The translations under genes and the position numbers were made by a program. The notes under the pieces were generated by a model. The model worked only from the letters and a program-made list of their open reading frames with translations. It was not told where the DNA came from and ran no database searches. Shown piece by piece: positions 15,775 to 24,614 of a stretch of DNA of 64,000 nt; the stretch's first letter is position 1; each line of letters begins with the position of its first letter. Source of the DNA: JBCCGL01 sp039029275 (lineage in GTDB: Bacteria; Pseudomonadota; Gammaproteobacteria; JBCCGL01); the NCBI GenBank assembly GCA_039029275.1, contig JBCCGL010000012.1, positions 62,001-126,000 on the forward strand, in the 5' to 3' direction.

Positions 15775-16512
15775 TTACATATACAGCCCGCCGTTGACGC
15801 TGATATCGGCGCCGGTGATGTAGCCGGATTGCTCGTCGCACAAAAATGCGACCGTACGACCGATCTCATGCGGTTCGCCAAGGCGTCCGACCGGCACCAT
15901 CGCAGAGACTTTGTCGAGCACGTCAAGCGGCATTGCACGCACCATTTCCGTTCCGATAAAGCCGGGTGAAACCGAGTTGACGGTGATACCCTTTGACGCG
16001 ACTTCGCGCGATAGCGACATGGTAAACCCGTGCACGCCAGCTTTGGCTGCCGCGTAATTGGTCTGGCCGAAATTGCCGGTTTGTCCACTCAACGATGAGA
16101 TATTTACGATCCGCCCGTACCCACGGTCAATCATGCCGTCGAGAAACGGCTGAGTGACGTTAAAAGCGCTATTCAGATTTGTATCGATGACCGCTTGCCA
16201 GTGCTCGGGCAACATCTTTTGAAAGCGCGAGTCACGCGTGATACCAGCATTGTTGACAAGACAATCGATTGCACCGATGTCGCTTGCCATACCACGACAC
16301 TGTTCAAGGTCGCTGACATCGGCCGCGAAAAGCGCAAACGAATATCCTTCGTCTGCCTGCTTCGCCTGCCACTCCTTGGCCTGCGCGACATAGTCCGGAT
16401 GATAGTTGGCGACAACATCGAGCCGCATATCTGCCAACGCCCTGCAAATCGCAGTTCCGAGCCCCCCGGTGCCGCCTGTCACCAGTGCTTTTTTTGTTGA
16501 CTCAGAACCCAT
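15775..16512 (-). CDS. phaB: Acetoacetyl-CoA reductase (PhaB-type SDR)
   Basis: A 245-residue SDR close to PhaB/FabG. TGGTGGLG binds NADPH. The catalytic set is Ser of NISSLSGQ plus Tyr and Lys of NYAAAKAG, and the QTGNFGQTNYAAAKAGVHGFT stretch is the usual PhaB signature. It would reduce acetoacetyl-CoA to (R)-3-hydroxybutyryl-CoA for polyhydroxyalkanoate. No phaC or phaA gene is in the window, so FabG-like activity cannot be excluded. The start has no obvious strong ribosome site. Confidence 0.86.
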   Translation of the reverse strand: MGSESTKKALVTGGTGGLGTAICRALADMRLDVVANYHPDYVAQAKEWQAKQADEGYSFALFAADVSDLEQCRGMASDIGAIDCLVNNAGITRDSRFQKMLPEHWQAVIDTNLNSAFNVTQPFLDGMIDRGYGRIVNISSLSGQTGNFGQTNYAAAKAGVHGFTMSLSREVASKGITVNSVSPGFIGTEMVRAMPLDVLDKVSAMVPVGRLGEPHEIGRTVAFLCDEQSGYITGADISVNGGLYM

Positions 16513-16715
16513 ATTTTTGCCTTTTCGCGAAACGTTTTACCTTAGCGCAAATACGCGCGTTACATCCAGTTACGTGAACAATCACACTTGTATGTAGCTC
16601 AATAGAATTAGATACTTAGCGCGCCTTAAACCCGGCGTAGGGAAAACAGCTAATAAGCAAACGCGCAAATGTCTTGTTTTTTACGTTCACTCTCAAGTTC
16701 TGATCGATTCTGCCA

Positions 16716-18011
16716 ATGATGCGTCGCGGGCGACTACTGCAACCTAACAAACGCAGCCGTGTGAACGTTGTGATACTCGGCTGCGTGTTTGTTGTCCTGT
16801 TATTGTCGGTCTCCGGTTTTTTCAATATCCGATTTAACGTTTCTGTGGATAGCTCGCTTTCGACGGCCAACCTCGGCGATTCATTGGGCGCGTTGATGAG
16901 GCAAAGTCAGAACTTCTGGTTGTCGCAGCTGGTGTGTTTTCTGCTCGCGATCAGTTTGCCGTTTCTGCGCCCGATTAGAGCATCGCTCGCGGCCTTCACC
17001 GCATCAATCGCGTTACTCGCGATCAATCTCCACAGTTCGTTTGGCAGCGGCCTCTCGCTGGAATTTGGCTTAACCATGGTGTTCATCCTGTTTGCCGTTT
17101 ACATACTGTTATCGTTCTACGGCGAGCTGGTCGACAAAAAACAACTCACTCGCGTTTTTAGCCAGTACGTCCCGCCGGAGATCGCGCAGGATTACAGCAA
17201 GGATCCGCAACGCATCAATCTCGAAGGTGAGGCACGCGAAGTCACAGTGATGTTCTGCGATATCCAGGGCTTCACAACCGTTTCAGAGCAACTCGAACCG
17301 CGCAAGCTGGCGCTGTGGCTAAACCGTTTTTTTAATCTTGTCAGCGAAATCATCGTGCGCAACAAGGGCACGATTGACAAGTACATGGGTGATAGCGTCA
17401 TGGCATTTTGGGGTGCGCCGGTGCGCAACGAAAACCACGCCGCCGATGCGCTCGCCGCCGCACTCGAAATTCAGCGTGAACTCGCTGCGTTTCGTCTCGA
17501 GTTACTCGGCGACGGGATGCCGGATTTATATGTCGGCGTCGGCATAAGTAGCGGCATATCAAACGTCGGGAACATGGGGTCAGAATTTCGCATGGCTTAC
17601 ACCGTGGTCGGTGACACGGTGAATGTCGCCGAACGCCTGGAGCGGCAAACGCGTTACTACAATGTGCCGATTATTGTCAGCGACCTGACCAGCCGTCTGA
17701 TTCCCGATCACCTGTTTCGGGAACTGGATATCGTCAAGGTCAAAGGTCGGTCGCGTTACGTAAAAATCTATCAGCCGATGTACCACAAAGAGCTCGCCTC
17801 AAGCGGGGAGTTGACCGAACTGGCAATGCACCGTCAAGCACTGGATTATTTTCGCGAACGCCAGTGGCGCAAAGCCGAGAGCATGTTCAAGACGTTGAAC
17901 AAAACCGAAAAGTCCCAGGTTTATGAAATTTATCTCTCACGCCTGGCTGATATGCGTGCTACACCGCCGGATGACAGCTGGCAGGGCGAAACCTCTCGCA
18001 CCATGCACTAA
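16716..18011 (+). CDS. Membrane-bound class III adenylate/guanylate cyclase
   Basis: A 431-residue protein. Helices at about 16-38, 70-90, 92-108 and 117-136 are followed by a cyclase domain (about 170-355). Metal-binding D182 (VMFCDIQGFT) and D226 (KYMGDSVMAFWG) are present, as are N303 and R307 (GDTVNVAERLE). K222 and T296 sit where substrate-specifying residues lie, which favours ATP over GTP, so cAMP is the likelier product. The helices and the VDKKQLTRVFSQYVPPEIA linker look like the C-terminal half of CHASE2 cyclases, but the large periplasmic CHASE2 domain is replaced by a short loop. About 70 further residues form a helical tail. Confidence 0.88.
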   Translation: MMRRGRLLQPNKRSRVNVVILGCVFVVLLLSVSGFFNIRFNVSVDSSLSTANLGDSLGALMRQSQNFWLSQLVCFLLAISLPFLRPIRASLAAFTASIALLAINLHSSFGSGLSLEFGLTMVFILFAVYILLSFYGELVDKKQLTRVFSQYVPPEIAQDYSKDPQRINLEGEAREVTVMFCDIQGFTTVSEQLEPRKLALWLNRFFNLVSEIIVRNKGTIDKYMGDSVMAFWGAPVRNENHAADALAAALEIQRELAAFRLELLGDGMPDLYVGVGISSGISNVGNMGSEFRMAYTVVGDTVNVAERLERQTRYYNVPIIVSDLTSRLIPDHLFRELDIVKVKGRSRYVKIYQPMYHKELASSGELTELAMHRQALDYFRERQWRKAESMFKTLNKTEKSQVYEIYLSRLADMRATPPDDSWQGETSRTMH

Positions 18012-18020
18012 GAAACGGTG

Positions 18021-18038
18021 TTGCTTTTTCAAGCAACC
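18021..18038. terminator. Hairpin between convergent cyclase and guaA genes
   Basis: GTTGCTT (18021-18027) and AAGCAAC (18032-18038) form a perfect 7-bp stem with a TTTC loop, 9 bp after the cyclase stop. There is no strong U-run directly after it on either strand, so it may only weakly terminate or just stabilise the 3' end. Confidence 0.35.
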
Positions 18039-18150
18039 CTGCACCCATTTAAAAAAATCTGCGCGAACACTATCACCGACGAGAATTATAAAAAACGGGA
18101 GCTGCGATTTGTTCGAATCTGAACAACGAGTTGTGAGGAATCTACTTGTT

Positions 18151-19725
18151 CTATTCCCACTCAATAGTCGCAGGCGGCTTACCCGAAATATCGTAGGTCA
18201 CACGCGCGACACCGGTAATCTCGTTCATTATTCTGCGTGAAACATGATCGAGAAATTCGTACGGCAGGTGCGCCCAGCGCGCGGTCATGAAATCGATGGT
18301 TTCAACCGCACGCAGCGCGACCACGTAGTCGTAACGCCGACCATCACCGGCCACACCAACCGACTTGACTGGCAGAAAAACGGCGAACGCCTGCGAGACC
18401 GTGTCGTAAAGATTGTGCGCGCGCAGCTCGGTGATAAAAATGTTATCCGAGAGCCTGAGCAAATCGGCGTATTCCTTTTTGACTTCACCCAGAATGCGCA
18501 CGCCCAAACCCGGCCCGGGAAACGGGTGTCGATAAACCATCTCTTTCGGCAAACCCAGTTCGATCCCGATTTGGCGCACTTCGTCTTTGAATAATTCTCG
18601 CAATGGCTCGACCAGTTGCAAAACCATATCGTCGGGCAAGCCACCCACATTGTGATGCGATTTTATAAGATGCGCTTTTCCGGTGCTCGCACCGGCAGAT
18701 TCGATTACATCCGGATAGATCGTGCCCTGAGCCAGCCACTTCGCGGTGCTGAGTTTTGCCGCTTCTTCTTCAAAAATTTCGACGAACAAATTGCCGATCG
18801 CTTTACGCTTTTGTTCCGGGTCGGTGACGCTGGCAAGCGAATCCAGAAACCGCTGTTCGGCATCAACGCGAATCACGCGAATGCCCATGTTTTGCGCAAA
18901 GGTTTGCATCACTTGATCGCCCTCGTTCAGACGCAGCAAGCCGTTGTCGACAAACACACAGGTGAGCTGGTCGCCGATCGCGCGATTTAAAATGGCCGCG
19001 ACAACGGACGAGTCGACACCTCCGGATAGCCCGAGCACGACTTCATCGCGGCCGACCTGCTGGCGCACTCTGGCAATCGCATCATCGACGATATTGCCTG
19101 GCGTCCACAGTCCCTCGCAGGCACAGATGTCACGCACAAATCGACGGTAAATCGCAGTGCCCTGCGTGGTGTGCGTTACCTCGGGATGAAACTGCAGCCC
19201 ATAGAAGAGCTTGTCCTCAAGGGCGATTCCGGCGATAGGCGCGTTGTCCGAACTGGCGATGAGTTTAAAGCCGTCGGGTATCTCACAAACGCGATCGCCG
19301 TGACTCATCCATACGTCGAGCAGGCCGTGTTGCTGATCGTTTTGCCGATCCTGAATATCGCTCAACAATCGCGAATGCCCGCGCGCGCGCACTTCGGCAT
19401 ATCCAAACTCGCTGTGCGCCTCGGTCTCGATAGCGCCGCCAAAGTGCGCTGCCATCGCCTGCATGCCGTAGCAGATGCCGAGCACCGGCACGCCCATATC
19501 AAAAATTTCTGACGCTATGCGGGGAGTGTTATCTTCAGCGACCGATTCAGGCCCGCCGGATAGAATGATTCCCTTTGGAGCAAACGCGGCGATTTGTTCG
19601 AAATCAACGTCGCAGGCATAGAGTTCACAGTAAACGCCAATCTCGCGAACTCGCCGGGCAATCAACTGCGTATACTGTGAGCCAAAATCGAGAATAAGGA
19701 TTTTGTCCTGATGGATATTTTGCAT
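18151..19725 (-). CDS. guaA: GMP synthase (glutamine-hydrolysing)
   Basis: A 524-residue enzyme, normal length, that makes GMP from XMP, ATP and glutamine. It has an N-terminal glutamine amidotransferase domain (FGSQYTQLI, nucleophile Cys in GICYGMQ, HPE in QFHPEVTHT), an ATP pyrophosphatase domain with the P-loop GLSGGVDSSV, and a C-terminal dimerisation domain ending GKPPATIEWE. It follows guaB on the same strand after 83 bp. A terminator lies between, so the two may be transcribed in unequal amounts. Confidence 0.97.
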   Translation of the reverse strand: MQNIHQDKILILDFGSQYTQLIARRVREIGVYCELYACDVDFEQIAAFAPKGIILSGGPESVAEDNTPRIASEIFDMGVPVLGICYGMQAMAAHFGGAIETEAHSEFGYAEVRARGHSRLLSDIQDRQNDQQHGLLDVWMSHGDRVCEIPDGFKLIASSDNAPIAGIALEDKLFYGLQFHPEVTHTTQGTAIYRRFVRDICACEGLWTPGNIVDDAIARVRQQVGRDEVVLGLSGGVDSSVVAAILNRAIGDQLTCVFVDNGLLRLNEGDQVMQTFAQNMGIRVIRVDAEQRFLDSLASVTDPEQKRKAIGNLFVEIFEEEAAKLSTAKWLAQGTIYPDVIESAGASTGKAHLIKSHHNVGGLPDDMVLQLVEPLRELFKDEVRQIGIELGLPKEMVYRHPFPGPGLGVRILGEVKKEYADLLRLSDNIFITELRAHNLYDTVSQAFAVFLPVKSVGVAGDGRRYDYVVALRAVETIDFMTARWAHLPYEFLDHVSRRIMNEITGVARVTYDISGKPPATIEWE

Positions 19726-19740
19726 TGCGCAATCCGGGCA

Positions 19741-19769
19741 AAAAAAAAACTGCAGCGAAACGCTGCAGT
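19741..19769 (-). terminator. Rho-independent terminator after guaB
   Basis: ACTGCAGCG and its complement (19749-19757 and 19761-19769) form a perfect 9-bp stem with a three-base loop. On the minus strand it is followed at once by nine T (19749-19741). It lies between the guaB stop and the guaA start, so it ends or attenuates the guaB transcript and lowers read-through into guaA. Confidence 0.88.
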
Positions 19770-19808
19770 CAGTTTAAAAACTTTACGGTCTGTTCTTGTG
19801 TGCGTCCG

Positions 19809-21269
19809 CTACCCAACCCGATAATTTGGCGCTTCTTTGGTAATCGACACATCGTGCACGTGGCTTTCTTTCATACCGGCACCGGTGATTTTGACAAACT
19901 CAGAGCGCTCTCGCATTGCACTGATTGACTCGCAACCGCAGTAACCCATGCTCGAGCGTAGACCGCCCAGCATTTGATAAACGATTGTCGACATCGGTCC
20001 TTTGTACGGCACTCGACCCTCGATTCCCTCCGGCACCAGTTTTTCCACCTCGCCCTCGTCGTCTTGGAAGTATCGGTCGCTGGAGCCTTTCTGCATCGCG
20101 CCCAGAGATCCCATACCACGATACGATTTGTACGAACGCCCCTGGAATAATTCGACTTCGCCCGGCGCTTCTTCGGTGCCGGCAAACATACTGCCCATCA
20201 TGGCCGAGTTCGCACCCGCCGCAATCGCTTTGGCGAGATCGCCCGAAAAGCGAATTCCGCCATCCGCGATCAAGGGCACGTCGGTACCCTGCAGCGCGCT
20301 GGCAACATTGTCGATTGCAGTGATCTGAGGGACCCCCACACCCGCGACAATGCGTGTGGTGCAGATTGAACCTGGGCCGATACCCACCTTAACGCCATCG
20401 GCACCCGCATCTACGAGATCGGTCGCCGCTTTGCCGGTGGCGATATTGCCGCCAATCACCTGCACATTCGGAAAGTTATTTTTGACCCAGCAGACGCTAT
20501 CGAGCACACCCTGCGAATGGCCGTGTGCGGTATCGACAATAATCACATCGACGCCGGCTTTTACCAGAACTTCAACGCGCTCCTCAGTGTCTCCACCGGT
20601 GCCAACCGCCGCGCCCGCAATCAGTCGTTCCTGTTCGTCCTTACACGCGTTTGGATAGTCTTTTGCTTTCTGGATATCCTTGACCGTAATCATTCCACGA
20701 AGCTCAAACGCATCATTGACGACAAGCACTTTTTCAATTCGGTGTTTGTGTAACTGCTCAATTGCATCCTGCTTGCTGGCCCCTTCGGGTACGGTGACCA
20801 GTTTTTCTTTGGGAGTCATGATGGCTGAGACCGGCTGGTCAATATGTTGCTCAAACCGCAAGTCTCGCTGCGTGACGATGCCGACCAATCCCTCGCCATT
20901 AACCACCGGCAAACCGGATATACGATGTTGCTCAGTGAGCGCAATCACGTCGCGGATACTGGTATCGGGTGTAATCGTAAACGGGTCCGCAACAACGCCA
21001 CTTTCGTATTTTTTAACTTTGATGACTTCGGCCGCCTGCTGCTCAACAGACATGTTTTTGTGGATGATACCAATACCGCCTTCCTGCGCGATGGCAATAG
21101 CCAGGCGCGAATCGGTGACCGTATCCATCGCGGCAGACAGTAGCGGAATATTGAGCGTTATGTTGCGGGTGAGCTGCGTTTGAAGATTGACGTCGCGCGG
21201 CAGGACGATTGAGTGCGCGGGTTGCAGGAGCACATCGTCAAAAGTGAGGGCTTCCTGAATTAGGCGCAT
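19809..21269 (-). CDS. guaB: Inosine-5'-monophosphate dehydrogenase
   Basis: A 486-residue enzyme of normal length that oxidises IMP to XMP, the first committed step to GMP. The TIM barrel is interrupted by a pair of CBS domains (about residues 90-205; ISGLPVVNGEGLVGIVTQRDL and the copy after it). The catalytic Cys lies in GIGPGSICTTRIV, and the flap ends with the RYFQDD/VPEGIEGRVPYKG segment. It is the first gene of the gua pair, with a clear promoter and a terminator after it. Confidence 0.97.
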   Translation of the reverse strand: MRLIQEALTFDDVLLQPAHSIVLPRDVNLQTQLTRNITLNIPLLSAAMDTVTDSRLAIAIAQEGGIGIIHKNMSVEQQAAEVIKVKKYESGVVADPFTITPDTSIRDVIALTEQHRISGLPVVNGEGLVGIVTQRDLRFEQHIDQPVSAIMTPKEKLVTVPEGASKQDAIEQLHKHRIEKVLVVNDAFELRGMITVKDIQKAKDYPNACKDEQERLIAGAAVGTGGDTEERVEVLVKAGVDVIIVDTAHGHSQGVLDSVCWVKNNFPNVQVIGGNIATGKAATDLVDAGADGVKVGIGPGSICTTRIVAGVGVPQITAIDNVASALQGTDVPLIADGGIRFSGDLAKAIAAGANSAMMGSMFAGTEEAPGEVELFQGRSYKSYRGMGSLGAMQKGSSDRYFQDDEGEVEKLVPEGIEGRVPYKGPMSTIVYQMLGGLRSSMGYCGCESISAMRERSEFVKITGAGMKESHVHDVSITKEAPNYRVG

Positions 21270-21303
21270 TATGTCATCCCGGCCGATAAAAAATTAGCCG
21301 AGC

Positions 21304-21332
21304 ATTATAGTTGCCAAGCCCGTAAACAACAA
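21304..21332 (-). promoter_or_regulatory. Sigma-70-type promoter of guaB
   Basis: On the minus strand a perfect TATAAT (21309-21304) is preceded by a 17-bp spacer and TTGTTG (21332-21327). Transcription would start near 21297, about 28 nt before the guaB ATG. A GC-rich discriminator (GCTCGGC) follows the -10 box, as expected for a stringently and growth-rate controlled promoter; that control is inference. Confidence 0.6.
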
Positions 21333-21364
21333 CGCGGAGCACAATAAAGTTGCTTATGTTTTGA

Positions 21365-22324
21365 TTACGAAACCGGTGCCTGCGTCTTCATCAAGGCTTC
21401 GCGCACATGGGCGAGTGGCGCGCTGTCGTCGTAGCGAATCTCACCGTCGACAACCGAAACTCCCAGTGACTGCCACAGTTCATCAAGGGCAGGCATTTCC
21501 GGATTAACGCTCATTTTCCTGTACATCGGCAAAAGCACATCGACGCCAACTGCCGCATCCGCGACCTCTAACACCGGGGTTACGAGCGAATCCACGTTGG
21601 ATGAATATCCTTCCGAGACTATCGCACGCACAGCGTGTTGAAGACTGTACCGGTTGTTGGTTCGCTCACGTATTTCAACGTCTGCAAGCAAACAAAACAG
21701 CGCCCCGCCCCAGTATGTGCGGCCCCAGGTCGGAGTGTTGTCAAGGCCACGATCACCTTGTTTGGGAATACCGTGCGGCATGCCACCCAGAAATCCACGC
21801 CAGACGAATTCCTCGTCGATATGTCCGACCTGCGCGCGCGCAATCGACTCGACATACACGGCCAATCCTTCTTCCAGCCAACGATTTTTTTGCGGAAGAT
21901 CAGCAAGCGCGAGGTGAATCATCTCGTGCACCATGATCCAATCATTACGCAGCTCCGCGGCGGTGGATCGATTGCCGACTGTGACATTAATTAGCGGAAG
22001 TTTGCCGCTGAACTGTTTGCCGCCGCTGACACCTCCACCGTTATATGTCAGCAGCGCCAGCGCTACGCGATCGACCGGAAAGCGCCCGTAGTAGTGATGC
22101 ACGGCTTGCGCCGAATAGCTGATCCACTCCAGAAACATATCGCGGTTTGGGTAGAGCGATTCGTCGGAGAAATGCACCTCGATGCGGCTGCCGTCGATCG
22201 TCAGTACATGATTCGCGTCGTCCTGGACTTCAACCCGCACCTCGGCGAGATCGGTTTGTGCAGACCCCAATACCGGTGCGAGCGCCAAAGTCGCGGCGGC
22301 AAAAAATCGCTCGAGTCGTCGCAT
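21365..22324 (-). CDS. Exported gluzincin-like zinc peptidase, uncharacterised
   Basis: A 319-residue protein with a signal peptide (about 1-22, ending GSAQ) and a HEMIH zinc motif (H133, E134, H137), followed by RWLEEGLAVYVE, where E151 or E152 should be the third ligand. This layout is that of the 'peptidase MA'/gluzincin group, usually periplasmic proteins of unknown substrate. The spacing from HExxH to the Glu is about 14 residues, shorter than in M1 or M61 peptidases. It lies downstream of nothing on its strand and is divergent from xseA, so context does not help. Confidence 0.75.
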   Translation of the reverse strand: MRRLERFFAAATLALAPVLGSAQTDLAEVRVEVQDDANHVLTIDGSRIEVHFSDESLYPNRDMFLEWISYSAQAVHHYYGRFPVDRVALALLTYNGGGVSGGKQFSGKLPLINVTVGNRSTAAELRNDWIMVHEMIHLALADLPQKNRWLEEGLAVYVESIARAQVGHIDEEFVWRGFLGGMPHGIPKQGDRGLDNTPTWGRTYWGGALFCLLADVEIRERTNNRYSLQHAVRAIVSEGYSSNVDSLVTPVLEVADAAVGVDVLLPMYRKMSVNPEMPALDELWQSLGVSVVDGEIRYDDSAPLAHVREALMKTQAPVS

Positions 22325-22418
22325 GATGTTCGCCCTTAATTAACTGCACGTTTGATAAGCATGCACACAAATCGTTCAACAAGTCGATCAAACGAACGAT
22401 TGCCGCTAAAATCCGTGC

Positions 22419-23801
22419 ATGCCCGCCGATCTGTTTGACCCGCCCGCCAATAACACTACTCCTGCGCGCGATGTGTGGACAGTCAGCCGTCTGAATCAGG
22501 ATGTCAAGGTTCTGCTCGATCGAAGCTTTGGTTTGATCTGGCTGCAAGGCGAGATCTCAAACTTTAGCCGCCCGGCGTCGGGCCATTTTTACTTTTCGCT
22601 GAAAGACAGCCTCGCGCAGATTCGCTGCGCGATGTTTAAAAACCGCAACCGCTACCTCGACTTCATGCCGGAAAACGGTGTGCAGATTCTCGCGCGCGGG
22701 CGGCTCGGGCTTTACGAAGCGCGCGGTGAATACCAGTTCATTGTCGAGCATATCGAAGAAGTCGGGAGCGGCGCGCTGCAACGACAGTTTGAGCAGAGAT
22801 TTGAAAAACTCAAAGCTGAGGGTCTGTTCGACGAGGATCGCAAGCAGGCAATACCAGAACTGCCACAGCGAATCGGCATAGTGACGTCACCAACAGGCGC
22901 TGCGGTACGCGACGCACTCGACGTGCTCGCGAGACGCTTTCCAATCGCTGAAATTTTTATCTACCCAAGTCAAGTCCAGGGAAATTCGGCCGCCGCTCAG
23001 ATCGCAAAACAAATAAGCAACGCCGATTCCGACGGTGCCTGCGACACCTTGCTGGTAATGCGCGGCGGCGGCTCAATTGAAGATCTTTGGGCATTTAACG
23101 AAGAGGTGGTCGTGCGCGCGATCGCCGCGTGTGAAACACCGATTATTAGTGGTGTCGGGCACGAAACCGATTTCACTCTGGCAGATTTTGCCGCCGACCT
23201 GCGCGCACCTACGCCGTCAGCGGCAGCCGAACTCGCATGCCCCGATCACGTCGAGCTGCAGAGCGAATTTCGCGCGTGGCAATCTGCACTGCAAAATCGA
23301 CTCGCGCAAAATCTGGCACGCAATCGCGGTACCCTTGGTGCGATTGTTAAACGTCTGCACTTACAGCATCCACAGCGACAACTCGAGCAGCGCCACCAGC
23401 GTTGCGACGAACTGTTGAGTCGACTCAATCGCGCCATCGCTCAGCAGACATCCTCGCAGCGCAGCCGTCTGCGCGAAGTCAGGCTGCGGTTAGTCGCGCA
23501 ATCTCCTCGGCGTATGCTCGAACGGCAATCAAACGCGCTCAGACAATTATCCGGTCGGTTGAAAACAGCGACAGAGAAAAAAGTCAGTGCTGCCAGATCG
23601 CGTCTATCTGAAAACATGCACGCGCTGCACGTTGCCAGCCCGATGGCGACCCTGGAGCGTGGCTATTCGATCACCCATCGTGGCGACTCTGATGCGCCAC
23701 TGATGACAGTCGAAAATCTGGAAAACGGCGATTCGCTGCGCACCCGCCTTGCCAATGGAACGGTAGTAAGCGAAGTCGTCGATATTAGCTCGGAAAATTG
23801 A
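22419..23801 (+). CDS. xseA: Exodeoxyribonuclease VII large subunit
   Basis: A 460-residue protein of usual length. An N-terminal OB-fold (VSRLNQDVKVLLDRSFGLIWLQGEISNF, cut at the family start) is followed by the catalytic core with VTSPTGAAVRD, LLVMRGGGSIEDLW and SGVGHETDFTLAD. A long coiled coil and the C-terminal LERGYSI segment complete it. With the small subunit XseB it degrades single-stranded DNA to oligonucleotides. The xseB gene is not adjacent. Confidence 0.95.
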   Translation: MPADLFDPPANNTTPARDVWTVSRLNQDVKVLLDRSFGLIWLQGEISNFSRPASGHFYFSLKDSLAQIRCAMFKNRNRYLDFMPENGVQILARGRLGLYEARGEYQFIVEHIEEVGSGALQRQFEQRFEKLKAEGLFDEDRKQAIPELPQRIGIVTSPTGAAVRDALDVLARRFPIAEIFIYPSQVQGNSAAAQIAKQISNADSDGACDTLLVMRGGGSIEDLWAFNEEVVVRAIAACETPIISGVGHETDFTLADFAADLRAPTPSAAAELACPDHVELQSEFRAWQSALQNRLAQNLARNRGTLGAIVKRLHLQHPQRQLEQRHQRCDELLSRLNRAIAQQTSSQRSRLREVRLRLVAQSPRRMLERQSNALRQLSGRLKTATEKKVSAARSRLSENMHALHVASPMATLERGYSITHRGDSDAPLMTVENLENGDSLRTRLANGTVVSEVVDISSEN

Positions 23802-23820
23802 GATACCGGTTAAACGGTAA

Positions 23821-23843
23821 CGCTCCGGGCTCGAGCCAGAGCG
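23821..23843. other. Hairpin between convergent genes
   Basis: CGCTC (23821-23825) pairs with GAGCG (23839-23843) around the palindrome GGCTCGAGCC (23828-23837). It sits in the 57-bp gap between the ends of xseA and the thioredoxin-like gene. There is no U-run, so it is not a classical terminator, but it may protect both 3' ends. Confidence 0.35.
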
Positions 23844-23858
23844 ATTGACACAAACGGC

Positions 23859-24449
23859 CTAGCCGATTCTTGATAAAGCCACCTGCTCCTGCAAATACGC
23901 AATCGCCTTATCGATGTCAAGACGAAAACCGTTAAACACCACCCTTCCCTCCGGGTTTACGACCACCTGCCACGGCGTACCTCCGGTTCGATAGCTGCGC
24001 ATCGTATTGGGATAGCCGTCGTCGTTGCGGTTGCCGGGATCATGCCCCATTGGAATCTCGAGGTCGTAACGCAACTGCATTTTGCGTACCTTGTCGCCGG
24101 TATTGAACATGTGCCCTTCAAAAGTAGTCTGCAAACCCACGGGGACAATCATTGGTTCGTCGGCGAATGCGTCGCTGAGTTTTTTCAGCGCCGGAAAACC
24201 GTGCGAGTGGCAGCCCGGACACCAACTTTGCCAGCACTTCAGGTACACCCACTTGCCGCGTTGCGCGAGCATGCTGAACTCACCCGACTCGCCTTGACCA
24301 TCCAGCCAGAATTCAACATCCAGTTCAGGTGCCATCTGACCAACAATTCCTCGCGTTTCTGCGCTGGACACGGGTGGCAGCAGCGCAGCTACGGGAGCGG
24401 ATGCACAGGCAGCGAGAAAATTTCGCCTTGACGCGCGTCGATTGGCCAT
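23859..24449 (-). CDS. Tat-exported thioredoxin-like protein (TlpA/AhpC-TSA type)
   Basis: A 196-residue protein. The N-terminus has a twin-arginine signal (SRRNFLAA at 8-14, then a hydrophobic stretch ending SSAE), and a thioredoxin fold follows with the redox pair C77-P-G-C80 (SWCPGC). The TGGTPWQVVVNPEGRVVFNG segment holds the cis-Pro. It would act in the periplasm as a thiol-disulfide oxidoreductase. I chose the ATG at 24449 with GAGG eight bases before it; the open frame extends further but has no signal there. Use of Tat suggests folding or cofactor needs before export, or only a weak Sec signal. Confidence 0.83.
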   Translation of the reverse strand: MANRRASRRNFLAACASAPVAALLPPVSSAETRGIVGQMAPELDVEFWLDGQGESGEFSMLAQRGKWVYLKCWQSWCPGCHSHGFPALKKLSDAFADEPMIVPVGLQTTFEGHMFNTGDKVRKMQLRYDLEIPMGHDPGNRNDDGYPNTMRSYRTGGTPWQVVVNPEGRVVFNGFRLDIDKAIAYLQEQVALSRIG

Positions 24450-24614
24450 GCTGTTTTCCTCTGGATTTGCTAAGTGTTGTCGTTGGAATTTATTACAACG
24501 AAATAGTTTCCGAAAAATTCCGGGTTTTTTGATGAAACTGTAATTCCGTAAAGTCCAAGGAGTGCGTACATGCGTAGCACAGACATGAGATAATGACGGA
24601 TTTAAGTTCGAAAG

